This document shows, piece by piece, positions 42,989 through 50,484 of a stretch of DNA of 64,000 nt. A model generated the notes under the pieces. The model did no database searches and was not told the origin of the DNA. It worked only from the letters and a program-made list of their open reading frames with translations. Numbering within the stretch: position 1 is the stretch's first letter; each line of letters begins with the position of its first letter. The translations under genes were made by a program, and so were the position numbers. This stretch comes from an uncultured Faecalibacterium sp. (GTDB lineage Bacteria; Bacillota; Clostridia; Oscillospirales; Ruminococcaceae): positions 7,411-71,410 of the forward strand of contig CAKTBG010000010.1 in the NCBI GenBank assembly GCA_934533135.1, given 5' to 3'.

Positions 42989-44350
42989 TTATGCCTCAGC
43001 AGCAGCGGCTGCATTGGCGTTGGCGACGAAGGTATCGACCGCAGTCTTGACGTCTTCGCCGGTGCCCACACGCTGGAGCATATTCCACCACTCGGTACGA
43101 GCCGTTGCCCAGCCCGGAGTGATCTGATAGTAATCGCCCAGATAGCTCATGAACTTGCTGTACTCGCTCATGATGTCGTTGCCGGCATAGATATCGCCCA
43201 CGCTGGCACGAACCGGGAAGTAGGTGGAAGCCAGAACGCTGTCTGCCACCTGATCGGGATCGGCTGCGATGAAGTCGATGAAGGTCTTGGCTGCTTCGAT
43301 CTTGGCCTCATCGCCGTTGTCGAAGATGCCGAAGCCCCAGATGCCGCCGCACAGCTTCGGGTCGCCGCTCTCGGTCGGGAATGCCATGGGCATGATCTCG
43401 TCGCCGTCGTTGGTCAGGCCGGCGTCGTTGTTGTCGCTGTTCATCTGCTGTGCGATGTTCCAGCAGAATGCCATCTGCAGGGTGCCGTTGCGGAACAGGG
43501 TGATCTCGTCGCCGCCGGCGATGGAAGCATCAAAGTTGATGCCGTCGGTGTCGTACAGGGTCTGGATCGCCTTGACGTTCTCAGCGGAATCTGCCGTATA
43601 CTTGGTGTGTGCTGCATCGGTGAAGGTGCCGCCGTACATATTGTTGATGATCGCACGGGTGCCCTGATCGCCGCCCTGACCGCCGCAGTAGATGGCTGCA
43701 ACGTTCTCATAGCCGCCCTTGTACAGAGCGTCTACGGTGGACAGGAAGCCCTCGGTGCTCCAGGTGTGCTTGTCGGTGTCGATGTACTTGTCTGCACCGA
43801 CTTCCTTGACCTTGGTCATGTTAACGGCCATGCAGTGTGCGGTCATGCACAGCGGATACTCGTAATAGTCGCCCTTATCGTTCTTGCAGGCAGACTCGAC
43901 GGACTCATAAATGTCCTTCTTGGCGTCGTCGGTCCACAGATCGTTCAGCGGAGCCATCACGCCCTTTGCGCCCCAGTTTGCAACCAGACGCTCGGGTCCT
44001 TCCATGATCAGGTCGGGTGCGCTGCCGCCCTCGATGGCGGTGTTCACCTGATCGTCGCCATTGGTGTAGTCGAGGTACTCGACGGTCACCTTGATGTCGG
44101 GATACTTGTTGTTGAAGCTTGCAATGAGGTTTTGAACCGTCTCATCCTTGCCCCAGCCGCCGATGGGGTATGTCCACAGCTTGATGTTGGCACCTGCCGC
44201 AGCTGCGGAGGAAGCCGGAGCGGAGGAAGCGGCTGCAGAAGAAGCTGCGGTGCTGCTGGAAGAGCCACCGCCGCAGGCTGCCAGCGCACCGGCTGCGCCC
44301 ATCACGCCAACGACTTTCAGGAAGGAGCGACGAGAGATAGACTGTTTCAT
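42989..44350 (-). CDS. extracellular solute-binding lipoprotein of the sugar ABC importer
   Basis: A 453-residue type 1 solute-binding protein. The signal peptide has a twin-arginine RRSFLK start and a lipobox LAAC with the lipidated cysteine at residue 26, then a Ser/Ala-rich linker (about residues 30-50) and the SBP_bac_1 fold (KLWTYPIGGWGKDETVQNLI). It belongs with the two permeases downstream. Sialic acid as ligand is inferred from the nan genes. AAGGAGAATTGTT precedes the ATG. Confidence 0.9.
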   Translation of the reverse strand: MKQSISRRSFLKVVGVMGAAGALAACGGGSSSSTAASSAAASSAPASSAAAAGANIKLWTYPIGGWGKDETVQNLIASFNNKYPDIKVTVEYLDYTNGDDQVNTAIEGGSAPDLIMEGPERLVANWGAKGVMAPLNDLWTDDAKKDIYESVESACKNDKGDYYEYPLCMTAHCMAVNMTKVKEVGADKYIDTDKHTWSTEGFLSTVDALYKGGYENVAAIYCGGQGGDQGTRAIINNMYGGTFTDAAHTKYTADSAENVKAIQTLYDTDGINFDASIAGGDEITLFRNGTLQMAFCWNIAQQMNSDNNDAGLTNDGDEIMPMAFPTESGDPKLCGGIWGFGIFDNGDEAKIEAAKTFIDFIAADPDQVADSVLASTYFPVRASVGDIYAGNDIMSEYSKFMSYLGDYYQITPGWATARTEWWNMLQRVGTGEDVKTAVDTFVANANAAAAAEA

Positions 44351-44418
44351 AACAATTCTCCTTATTCTTGTGATTCCCGGTTCGGTTCACCAATCTGTGA
44401 ATCGCTTGTGTTGGTTTT

Positions 44419-44447
44419 ATTATAGAAAAATCTTTTCATTTTGTCCA
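44419..44447 (-). promoter_or_regulatory. sialate operon promoter with operator in spacer
   Basis: On the minus strand TGGACA (44447-44442), 17 bp, TATAAT (44424-44419). GAAAA-ATC-TTTTC (44425-44437) fills most of the spacer. Confidence 0.65.
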
Positions 44448-44641
44448 TCGGACGCTTGTACAATTTTGAAAAAGTTTTCTTGTGCATCCCGCCCAAAAAT
44501 CTGGGATACTTCTCGTTTTTGGATGTTTTTCACAATTTTCGAGGGATTTGTTTCTTTTCTGTAATAATTCATCCCGCAAGCTTTTTTGCAGCTCTGAAAA
44601 TTGTTTTCCGTCTCATTTTTGCGATTTTGAAAAGCTTTTTC
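44425..44641. promoter_or_regulatory. four GAAAA-N(2-3)-TTTTC palindromes, candidate RpiR operators
   Basis: GAAAA-ATC-TTTTC (44425-44437), GAAAA-AG-TTTTC (44468-44479), GAAAA-TTG-TTTTC (44596-44608), GAAAA-GCT-TTTTC (44629-44641). All lie in the 476 bp A+T-rich region between the sialate operon and the divergent RpiR regulator. The rest of this region shows no gene. Confidence 0.55.
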
Positions 44642-44719
44642 AGTTATAAGTGCTACTTTTTCGCCGAAATTTGGACGCTCTGCACAGAAACCGCGCCGAA
44701 TTTGTGTGCAGTACCCCAC

Positions 44720-44748
44720 TTGCCAAGCCGCAGAGTTTCTTTTATACT
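44720..44748 (+). promoter_or_regulatory. promoter of the RpiR regulator gene
   Basis: TTGCCA (44720-44725), 17 bp, TATACT (44743-44748). Confidence 0.6.
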
Positions 44749-44826
44749 TCTTTATTAGAAGGTGTAAGAAAGACGGTTCCGCACGCGCAGTGTCTCGGGA
44801 ACCGTGAAAAGGAGTTGACCCCCATT

Positions 44827-45672
44827 ATGGCTATGAATTTTTGGGAGCTGCTGCACGATCGGCAGGACTCCCTGACCAAATCCGGACGGGCCGTTGCCGA
44901 ATACCTCATGCAGCACTCCGACGAAGCGCAGTATCTCTCGATCTCCTCGCTGGCAAAAGAGTGCAAGGTCGCCGAGGCCACCGTATTCCGCTTCTGCCGG
45001 GCATTGGGCTTTGACGGCTACCACGAAATGCGCATTGCGCTGGCGCAGGCCAATGCCATGGGTTCGCCGCTCGACCCGCGGGAGCCGGAACCCGGCTCGT
45101 CCACCCAGACGCTCTGTGAGCACGCTACGGCTCTGTTCCAGAATGCCATCAGCGGCACACAGAATGCCCTCTCCACCGACGCCGTGGAGCAGGCAGTCGA
45201 TCTGATGCAAAAGGCACAGCAGGTGTTCTGCCTCGGGCAGGGCGGCAGTATGCTGCTGGCCAACGACATCTGCGCCCGTTTTTCCAGCCTGTCCACCAAG
45301 TTCCGGACCGCGGGCGACAGCCATCTCCAGCTGCTGACAGCCAGCCTGATGGGGCCGGAGGACGTCGTGCTGTTTGTTTCCTACTCCGGTGCGACCCGGG
45401 ATATGATGGAGACCCTGCGCACTGCCAAAAGCGTCGGTGCCAAGATCATCCTTTTGACGCACTACGAGGACTCGCCCGGTGCTTCGCTGGCCGACATCGT
45501 ATTGCTCTGCGGCGCACAGGAAAGCCCGCTGGACTCCGGCAGCATCCCCATCAAAGTGGCCGTCCTCTATGTCGCCGAGGTGCTGCTGCTGCGCTATATC
45601 CTGAACGATCCCGAGGCTTCCAATGCCGCGCAGGATCGCACCTCCGAAGCACTGACGCTCAAGATGGTCTGA
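44827..45672 (+). CDS. RpiR family regulator of sialic-acid genes
   Basis: A 281-residue transcription factor. The N-terminal HTH_6 domain (SKSGRAVAEYLMQHSDEAQYLSISSLA, given in part; then VAEATVFRFCRALGFDGYHEMRI) precedes a SIS sugar-phosphate-binding domain (about residues 120-250, FCLGQGGSMLLANDICARF, VLFVSYSGATRDMMETLRTA). RpiR-type NanR proteins sense ManNAc-6-P or GlcNAc-6-P. AAGGAG lies 11 bases before the ATG at 44827; a second ATG two codons later is possible. Divergent from the operon it probably represses. Confidence 0.88.
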   Translation: MAMNFWELLHDRQDSLTKSGRAVAEYLMQHSDEAQYLSISSLAKECKVAEATVFRFCRALGFDGYHEMRIALAQANAMGSPLDPREPEPGSSTQTLCEHATALFQNAISGTQNALSTDAVEQAVDLMQKAQQVFCLGQGGSMLLANDICARFSSLSTKFRTAGDSHLQLLTASLMGPEDVVLFVSYSGATRDMMETLRTAKSVGAKIILLTHYEDSPGASLADIVLLCGAQESPLDSGSIPIKVAVLYVAEVLLLRYILNDPEASNAAQDRTSEALTLKMV

Positions 45673-45699
45673 GCCGCACCTCCTTTGCAAGGCACAAAA

Positions 45700-45758
45700 A
45701 AGCACCCTCCCGCCTGCCGGTCTCGCACAAACTGCGAACGGCAAACGAGAGGGTGCTT
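45700..45758. terminator. bidirectional terminator
   Basis: AAGCACCCTC (45700-45709) pairs with GAGGGTGCTT (45749-45758), with A-run before and CTATTTTTT after, between convergent genes. Confidence 0.7.
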
Positions 45759-45766
45759 CTATTTTT

Positions 45767-46726
45767 TCAAAAGTTCCGGAGGGCATCCACGATGGTTCCA
45801 TCCACGGAATACAGCGCATCCTCGCCCGAAACCTTCAGGTAGTATCCGTCGATTCCCTCCCCATAAGTCAGAGTGCGGATCGTCTCCCCTGCGGTGACTT
45901 CGGCGGTGACAACGGTCTGGAACCCCACCTCCGCTGCCTCTTCCTGCGCGGTCTGCCCGGTCACATAGCCACTGAGAGCCGACAGAAGGTTTTGCACAGC
46001 GGTGTCATCAAGCTCCGTTTCCGGGTCTTCGGTGTTCCGCCAAACCGTTGTGTAGCTGCTGTCCGCGTCTGCCGCGTCGGACGAAGCGGGTTCGGACAAG
46101 GCCGACAGTGAGACGTTCCTTCCATCCGGATACGTCAGATGGACGGCTTCGATTTGGGAGCTGGTCAGCCCCGCCGGGTTGAAGGGGCCGAACAGATCTG
46201 CTTTCGTCTGCTCAAAGCAGGCCGCCTTGGTTCCGGCGACGGTGTAGAGCGAAGCGTCGCCCTGTTTTTGCAGGTAGAAATCCCCGGTGATGGGGTTTTC
46301 GGCTCCAAAGCAATAGGCAGCCGTCTCCCCTTCCGCCGTGACCGTCACGGTGACCTGCGGAGCATCCATGCCATAGTCCTCGCCCGCCTCTGCGGTCAGC
46401 TGCCGCTTGGCGCGCAGGTCGGTCAGGGCGGTCAGCATGGTGTTGCAGGCAGCGGCATCGAGATGGTAGTCCAGATCTTCGGCGAGGGTCCAGCTGCCGT
46501 CCGCGTAGTTCAGCGTCAGCGTCTCGCCCTGATAGTGGATCTGGATCTGTTCCAGCGCATCGGCCGAAACTGCCGCGAGTGAAATGCTGCCCTCTGCGGC
46601 TTCGCTTGCGGCCTGTTCGGTCTGCTTTTCCCGCTCCGTCAGGAGAAACAAAGCCGCTCCCGCCAGCAGGATCAGAGCCACCAGTACCAGAAAAAGGGTC
46701 TGCTGCTTCGTATTTTTTGCGTTCAT
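45767..46726 (-). CDS. DUF4340 domain protein
   Basis: A 319-residue protein with one N-terminal membrane anchor (TLFLVLVALILLAGAALFLL, about residues 10-29) and an extracytoplasmic DUF4340 domain (repeated beta segments such as YCFGAENPITGDFYLQKQGD). Such proteins accompany gliding-type ABC exporters. It starts inside the 3' neighbourhood of the GldG-like gene (34 bp gap). The exported material is unknown. Confidence 0.8.
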   Translation of the reverse strand: MNAKNTKQQTLFLVLVALILLAGAALFLLTEREKQTEQAASEAAEGSISLAAVSADALEQIQIHYQGETLTLNYADGSWTLAEDLDYHLDAAACNTMLTALTDLRAKRQLTAEAGEDYGMDAPQVTVTVTAEGETAAYCFGAENPITGDFYLQKQGDASLYTVAGTKAACFEQTKADLFGPFNPAGLTSSQIEAVHLTYPDGRNVSLSALSEPASSDAADADSSYTTVWRNTEDPETELDDTAVQNLLSALSGYVTGQTAQEEAAEVGFQTVVTAEVTAGETIRTLTYGEGIDGYYLKVSGEDALYSVDGTIVDALRNF

Positions 46727-46760
46727 TCCAGCCCTCCTGTTCCAATGGATCGGAACGATC

Positions 46761-48206
46761 TCATCTCCGGCGGCGCAGAAACACCACCACAGCACCCGCG
46801 GCCAGCAATGCCGCCGGGAGAAGAACGATGAAGGTCAGCCCCAGCCCTGCTGCCACCGAGGAGGGCACGCTGATGGGCGACGCTTCCAACGCCTTGGAGT
46901 CCACCAGCGTCACCGCCGACGCACTGGCCAGTGCCGCGGCACAGCCCTGCAGGAAGGTCACATTGCCCAGGATGATCTGATAGATGCCCTCGTTGTCCAT
47001 GTTTCCGCAGTTGATCCAGATCACCTGCGCCCCGGTGGACTCGTTTTCGGCCCATGCCGCCAGGGTGAACGGGCCATCGAGGTCGCCGTCCTCTTTGTCG
47101 GCCACGGTCATTTCGTAGCCAGCGGCCTTGCTGTATGCCTTGTCGGTGGTGGTCAGCAGGGCTTCTGTCGTCACACCGTCCGTTTCGGTCAGGGTGATCC
47201 CCTGTGCCATCTGGAGCAGGACCCGGCGGCTGGTGTTGATGCTGTCCAGCACGCCGCTCTCGAGAGCCGAAGCATACTCCGGCAGCAGATAGTAAGGGTA
47301 GCCGTTCATGGAGTGGTCCGAATCTCCCTCCATCACAAGGCCCTCGGTGCGGGAAAGCCCAAACTCCGCCAGCAGTGCGTCCAGATTGGGGGTATTGTAA
47401 TAGCTGTCGGTGGTCAGCAGGATCTTTCCGCCCTTGTTCAGGTAACTGCGCAGCCCGCTCATCTCATCCACCAGTGTGCCTGCCGCAGCAAAATCGTTCT
47501 GCGGGGTGCTGATGAGGAGCAGATCGCAGTCCTCCGGGATGGTGCTGCTGATGAAATCCAGAGCCGTGACCGTGAAGTTCTGGTTTTCCAGTGCTTCGGT
47601 CAGGGTGCTCGTGGGAGCCTGCTCGCCGTGGTTGGTGGTGTAATAGGCGTGCAGCACTTCGCCGCCGGACAGTTTGTAGAGTGCCGCCGTGATCTTGTTC
47701 TCGCCGTCAAATTGCACGCTTGGGCTGCCGGAGGACGCATAGTCGGAGTAATCGTATTCATAGAGATCCGACGCATCCAGCACCGTGCTTTCTTCGCCGG
47801 AAACAAAGATCAGACTGCCGTTTTCAGCGTCCTGCGCACCGTACTGTGCGGCAAACGTCGGATATACCGCCGGGTCTTTCTGCTCCCAACGGATCCGGCC
47901 GTTTTCTGCGGCATAGCGATCCAGAAGCTTCGAGATGATGGCGTCCTCATTGCCGGTCTCGCAAAGATAGTAGATGGTTACATCCCGATCCACCGCCCGG
48001 GCGATCTCTTTGGAGCTGTCGCTCAGGGTGTAGAGCCCGGCCTCCGAAAGGTCGAACTCGGTGTACTTGGTGGGGATGGCCCGCACCACCAGATTGAGCA
48101 GAATCGCCAGCACGACCACAGCCGCGGCAAGAACCGCCGACCAGACTCCGCTGCGGAATACCGCCGGGTTGACCGGCTGGGATGGTTTTTTGGGTTTTAA
48201 TTTCAT
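46761..48206 (-). CDS. GldG-like ABC transporter auxiliary protein
   Basis: A 481-residue protein with an N-terminal span (about 20-42), a large outer domain (DUF7088/ABC_transp_aux: FDLSEAGLYTLSDSSKEIARAVDRDVTIYYL in part) and a C-terminal span ending in FLRRRR. It resembles GldG of Bacteroidetes gliding transporters, which also occurs in many Firmicutes without gliding. It forms an operon with ATPase, permease and DUF4340 gene. Confidence 0.82.
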   Translation of the reverse strand: MKLKPKKPSQPVNPAVFRSGVWSAVLAAAVVVLAILLNLVVRAIPTKYTEFDLSEAGLYTLSDSSKEIARAVDRDVTIYYLCETGNEDAIISKLLDRYAAENGRIRWEQKDPAVYPTFAAQYGAQDAENGSLIFVSGEESTVLDASDLYEYDYSDYASSGSPSVQFDGENKITAALYKLSGGEVLHAYYTTNHGEQAPTSTLTEALENQNFTVTALDFISSTIPEDCDLLLISTPQNDFAAAGTLVDEMSGLRSYLNKGGKILLTTDSYYNTPNLDALLAEFGLSRTEGLVMEGDSDHSMNGYPYYLLPEYASALESGVLDSINTSRRVLLQMAQGITLTETDGVTTEALLTTTDKAYSKAAGYEMTVADKEDGDLDGPFTLAAWAENESTGAQVIWINCGNMDNEGIYQIILGNVTFLQGCAAALASASAVTLVDSKALEASPISVPSSVAAGLGLTFIVLLPAALLAAGAVVVFLRRRR

Positions 48207-48221
48207 CCGTTTTCCCTCCCC

Positions 48222-49094
48222 TCAGTTCCAGCGGCGGTGCTCGATGCCCTGCATCGTAAAGAACAGGAACACCATCGTCACCGACAGATAGTAGACCAAT
48301 ACCGGGATGGAAAAGCTGCCGTTGATGAACGTCTCGAATGGCGTAAACAGGCAGAGCGCAGACAGCACTGCGCTGAACGCTTCGGTCAGCCATGCACTTC
48401 TGGCCAGAAACAGCGCACAGAGTGCGACGCAGAGTGCCGCAAAGGTCAGGCAGCCCAGCGTAAAACTCCGGGTGCGCAGACCCGCCGCCAGAGATGCAGC
48501 ACCGGCCAGCCCCGTAAAGACCACCAAGGCCACCGCACTGCCCGCATGGAACATACTGCGCAGACTGGGCATCAGGTAGGCCAGCAGCAGTGCGGCAAAG
48601 CCCATGACCGCCGCGATGATCGGGTTTTCGGTCAGGCCGGAGAGAAACTCTCCGATGGCGATGCCCGCGCAGCCCATGCAATAATAGCAGAGCAGACCGG
48701 CCAGATTCGCCGCCAGTGCCGCCGTCGTGCCGCCCAATACCTGCATCAGCAGGATCATGAGGGCATCCGCCAGACAGGGCAATGCGTAAACAACGCACAA
48801 GGCAAAGAACTTGCCCAGCACAATGCCGCTGACCGGCACCGGGCTGGTGAGAAGCAGTTGGTCGGTACGGCTGCGGCGTTCCTCGGCCAGCGAACGCATG
48901 GTCAGCACCGGGAAGTAAAGCAGCAGCACAAAGAGGGTCTTGTAGAGGGTATAATAGCTGAAATCGGTCATCCCGTAGCCCAGATTCAAGGCCAGAAAGT
49001 ACAGGCCGGTATCCGCCAGCAGAAAGGCGGTGAGGACATAGCCCATCATGCCCTGAAAGAAGCTGCGGAGCTCCCGCTTGAAGATCGCTTTCAT
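48222..49094 (-). CDS. ABC-2 type permease (GldF-like)
   Basis: A 290-residue permease with six to seven spans. MKAIFKRELRSFFQGMMGYVL is the usual ABC-2 start and LAEERRSRTDQLLLTSPVPVSGIVLGK the conserved cytoplasmic loop. It starts 3 bp after the ATPase gene ends. Confidence 0.85.
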   Translation of the reverse strand: MKAIFKRELRSFFQGMMGYVLTAFLLADTGLYFLALNLGYGMTDFSYYTLYKTLFVLLLYFPVLTMRSLAEERRSRTDQLLLTSPVPVSGIVLGKFFALCVVYALPCLADALMILLMQVLGGTTAALAANLAGLLCYYCMGCAGIAIGEFLSGLTENPIIAAVMGFAALLLAYLMPSLRSMFHAGSAVALVVFTGLAGAASLAAGLRTRSFTLGCLTFAALCVALCALFLARSAWLTEAFSAVLSALCLFTPFETFINGSFSIPVLVYYLSVTMVFLFFTMQGIEHRRWN

Positions 49095-49097
49095 GGG

Positions 49098-49859
49098 TCA
49101 GTCCTCCTTTCCTTCTGCGCCGTTCGGCTCTTCCCCTGCGTTCCAGTCGTCGTCCTCCGGGCTTTTCGTGCCGGTCAGCTCAAGGTAAAGCTCCTCGAGG
49201 TTCCGGGTCTCGGTGGTGAGATCCAGCACGGTGCTTCCCTTCGGCGTCAGGATCAGCACCTGTTGGCAGACAGCCTGCACCTCGCTGAGGATATGGCTCG
49301 AAAGGATCACGGTGTGGGAACGCCCCAGCTCCCGGATCAGTTTCCGGATCTCGATGACCTGCGCCGGATCCAGACCCACGGTGGGTTCGTCCAGAATGAT
49401 GAGCTTGGGGTCGCCCAGCAGTGCCTGCGCAATGCCCACCCGCTGGCGATACCCCTTGGAGAGATTGCGGATCAAGCGGAGCCGCACCGTTTCCAGCCCG
49501 GTACGGCGCATTGCCCGGAGCACCTGTTCGCCGCGCTCCGCCTTTTTGATGCCCTTCAGTTCGGCCGCAAACTCCAGATACTCCTGCACGGTCATTTCCG
49601 GGTAGAGGGGCGGCTGCTCAGGCAGATAGCCCACGCAGGCTTTGGCAGCATCGGCCTCTTCCGGCAGCGGATGCCCCGCCACCGTCACCTGCCCGCTGGT
49701 AGCCGCGAGATATCCGGTCAGAATGTTCATGATGGTGGATTTTCCTGCGCCGTTTGGCCCCAGCAGGCCAAAGATCCGGCCGTCCTCTACCGCAAAGGAG
49801 AGGTCGTCCACCGCCAGATGCCTGCCGTATTTTTTGGTAAGATGGGATACTTCGATCAC
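49098..49859 (-). CDS. ABC transporter ATPase (GldA-like)
   Basis: A 253-residue ATPase with Walker A GPNGAGKST (about 36), Q-loop, signature LSKGYRQRVGIAQALLG, Walker B LIILDEPTVGLDP and an acidic C-terminal tail. The start is GTG at 49859 after AAAGGAG. First gene of a four-gene exporter operon. No clear promoter was found in the 200 bp upstream. Confidence 0.9.
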   Translation of the reverse strand: MIEVSHLTKKYGRHLAVDDLSFAVEDGRIFGLLGPNGAGKSTIMNILTGYLAATSGQVTVAGHPLPEEADAAKACVGYLPEQPPLYPEMTVQEYLEFAAELKGIKKAERGEQVLRAMRRTGLETVRLRLIRNLSKGYRQRVGIAQALLGDPKLIILDEPTVGLDPAQVIEIRKLIRELGRSHTVILSSHILSEVQAVCQQVLILTPKGSTVLDLTTETRNLEELYLELTGTKSPEDDDWNAGEEPNGAEGKED

Positions 49860-50015
49860 GAAAATGCTCCTTTCCCGGTCTATGCCGCGTTGCTGGTTTA
49901 TTTTAGTCGGTAATTGTGTTGATTTTATGCCAAACTCGTGTAAAAATCAAAAGCTTTCCTTTTATGCTTTCTTTCGCGGTTTTTCGGGCGACTGGCCAAG
50001 CCGGAAATACGCAAA
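49860..50015. other. intergenic region without a gene
   Basis: An A+T-rich stretch between the exporter operon and the rpmE terminator. TAAAAT near 49895 on the minus strand could be a -10 box, but there is no convincing -35. No small frame with a ribosome site was seen. Confidence 0.4.
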
Positions 50016-50049
50016 AAAGCGTCGCTTCCCATACAGGAAACGACGCTTT
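50016..50049 (-). terminator. rpmE terminator
   Basis: AAAGCGTCGCTTCC (50016-50029) pairs with GGAAACGACGCTTT (50036-50049) with one bulge; TTTTTTGCG follows on the minus strand. Confidence 0.85.
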
Positions 50050-50063
50050 GAAAAGACCAGTAA

Positions 50064-50264
50064 TTACTTACGGCCGAAACGCTTGTTGAAGCGTTCAACA
50101 CGTCCGCCGGTGTCAACCAGCTTCTGCTTACCAGTGTAGAAGGGGTGGCACTTGGAGCAAACTTCGACGTGGATCTCGGGCTTGGTGGAACGAGTCTTGA
50201 TGACGTTGCCGCAAGCGCAAGTGATGGTGCAGTCAACGTAGTTCGGATGGATACCCTGTTTCAT
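50064..50264 (-). CDS. rpmE: 50S ribosomal protein L31, zinc type
   Basis: A 66-residue protein starting [16 protein letters not shown]. Four cysteines (C..CAC.., CSKC) form the zinc site of the C+ L31 class. The long frame upstream is leader. The leader (about 110 nt) carries the G+C-rich segment GGCCGCTCGCGGG, which could fold. Confidence 0.95.
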   Translation of the reverse strand: MKQGIHPNYVDCTITCACGNVIKTRSTKPEIHVEVCSKCHPFYTGKQKLVDTGGRVERFNKRFGRK

Positions 50265-50379
50265 TCTTTTCACCTCAATTCTGGTTCTGACGTATTGGGG
50301 CCATATTTGATGTATGTGCCCATCACAACCTTCAATATCGGCTACCCCCGCGAGCGGCCTTGGAAACGATTGCCTTAAT

Positions 50380-50407
50380 ATTATAGCACTTCTGCAAAAA
50401 ATTGCAA
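50380..50407 (-). promoter_or_regulatory. rpmE promoter
   Basis: On the minus strand TTGCAA (50407-50402), 16 bp, TATAAT (50385-50380). Confidence 0.65.
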
Positions 50408-50484
50408 GAGGAAAAATCAAGTTTTTTCAGCTTTCTCCGCGAAAGTCTTTCCTTTTCCGGTCGAGATCTCCGTTTGCACGCCGT

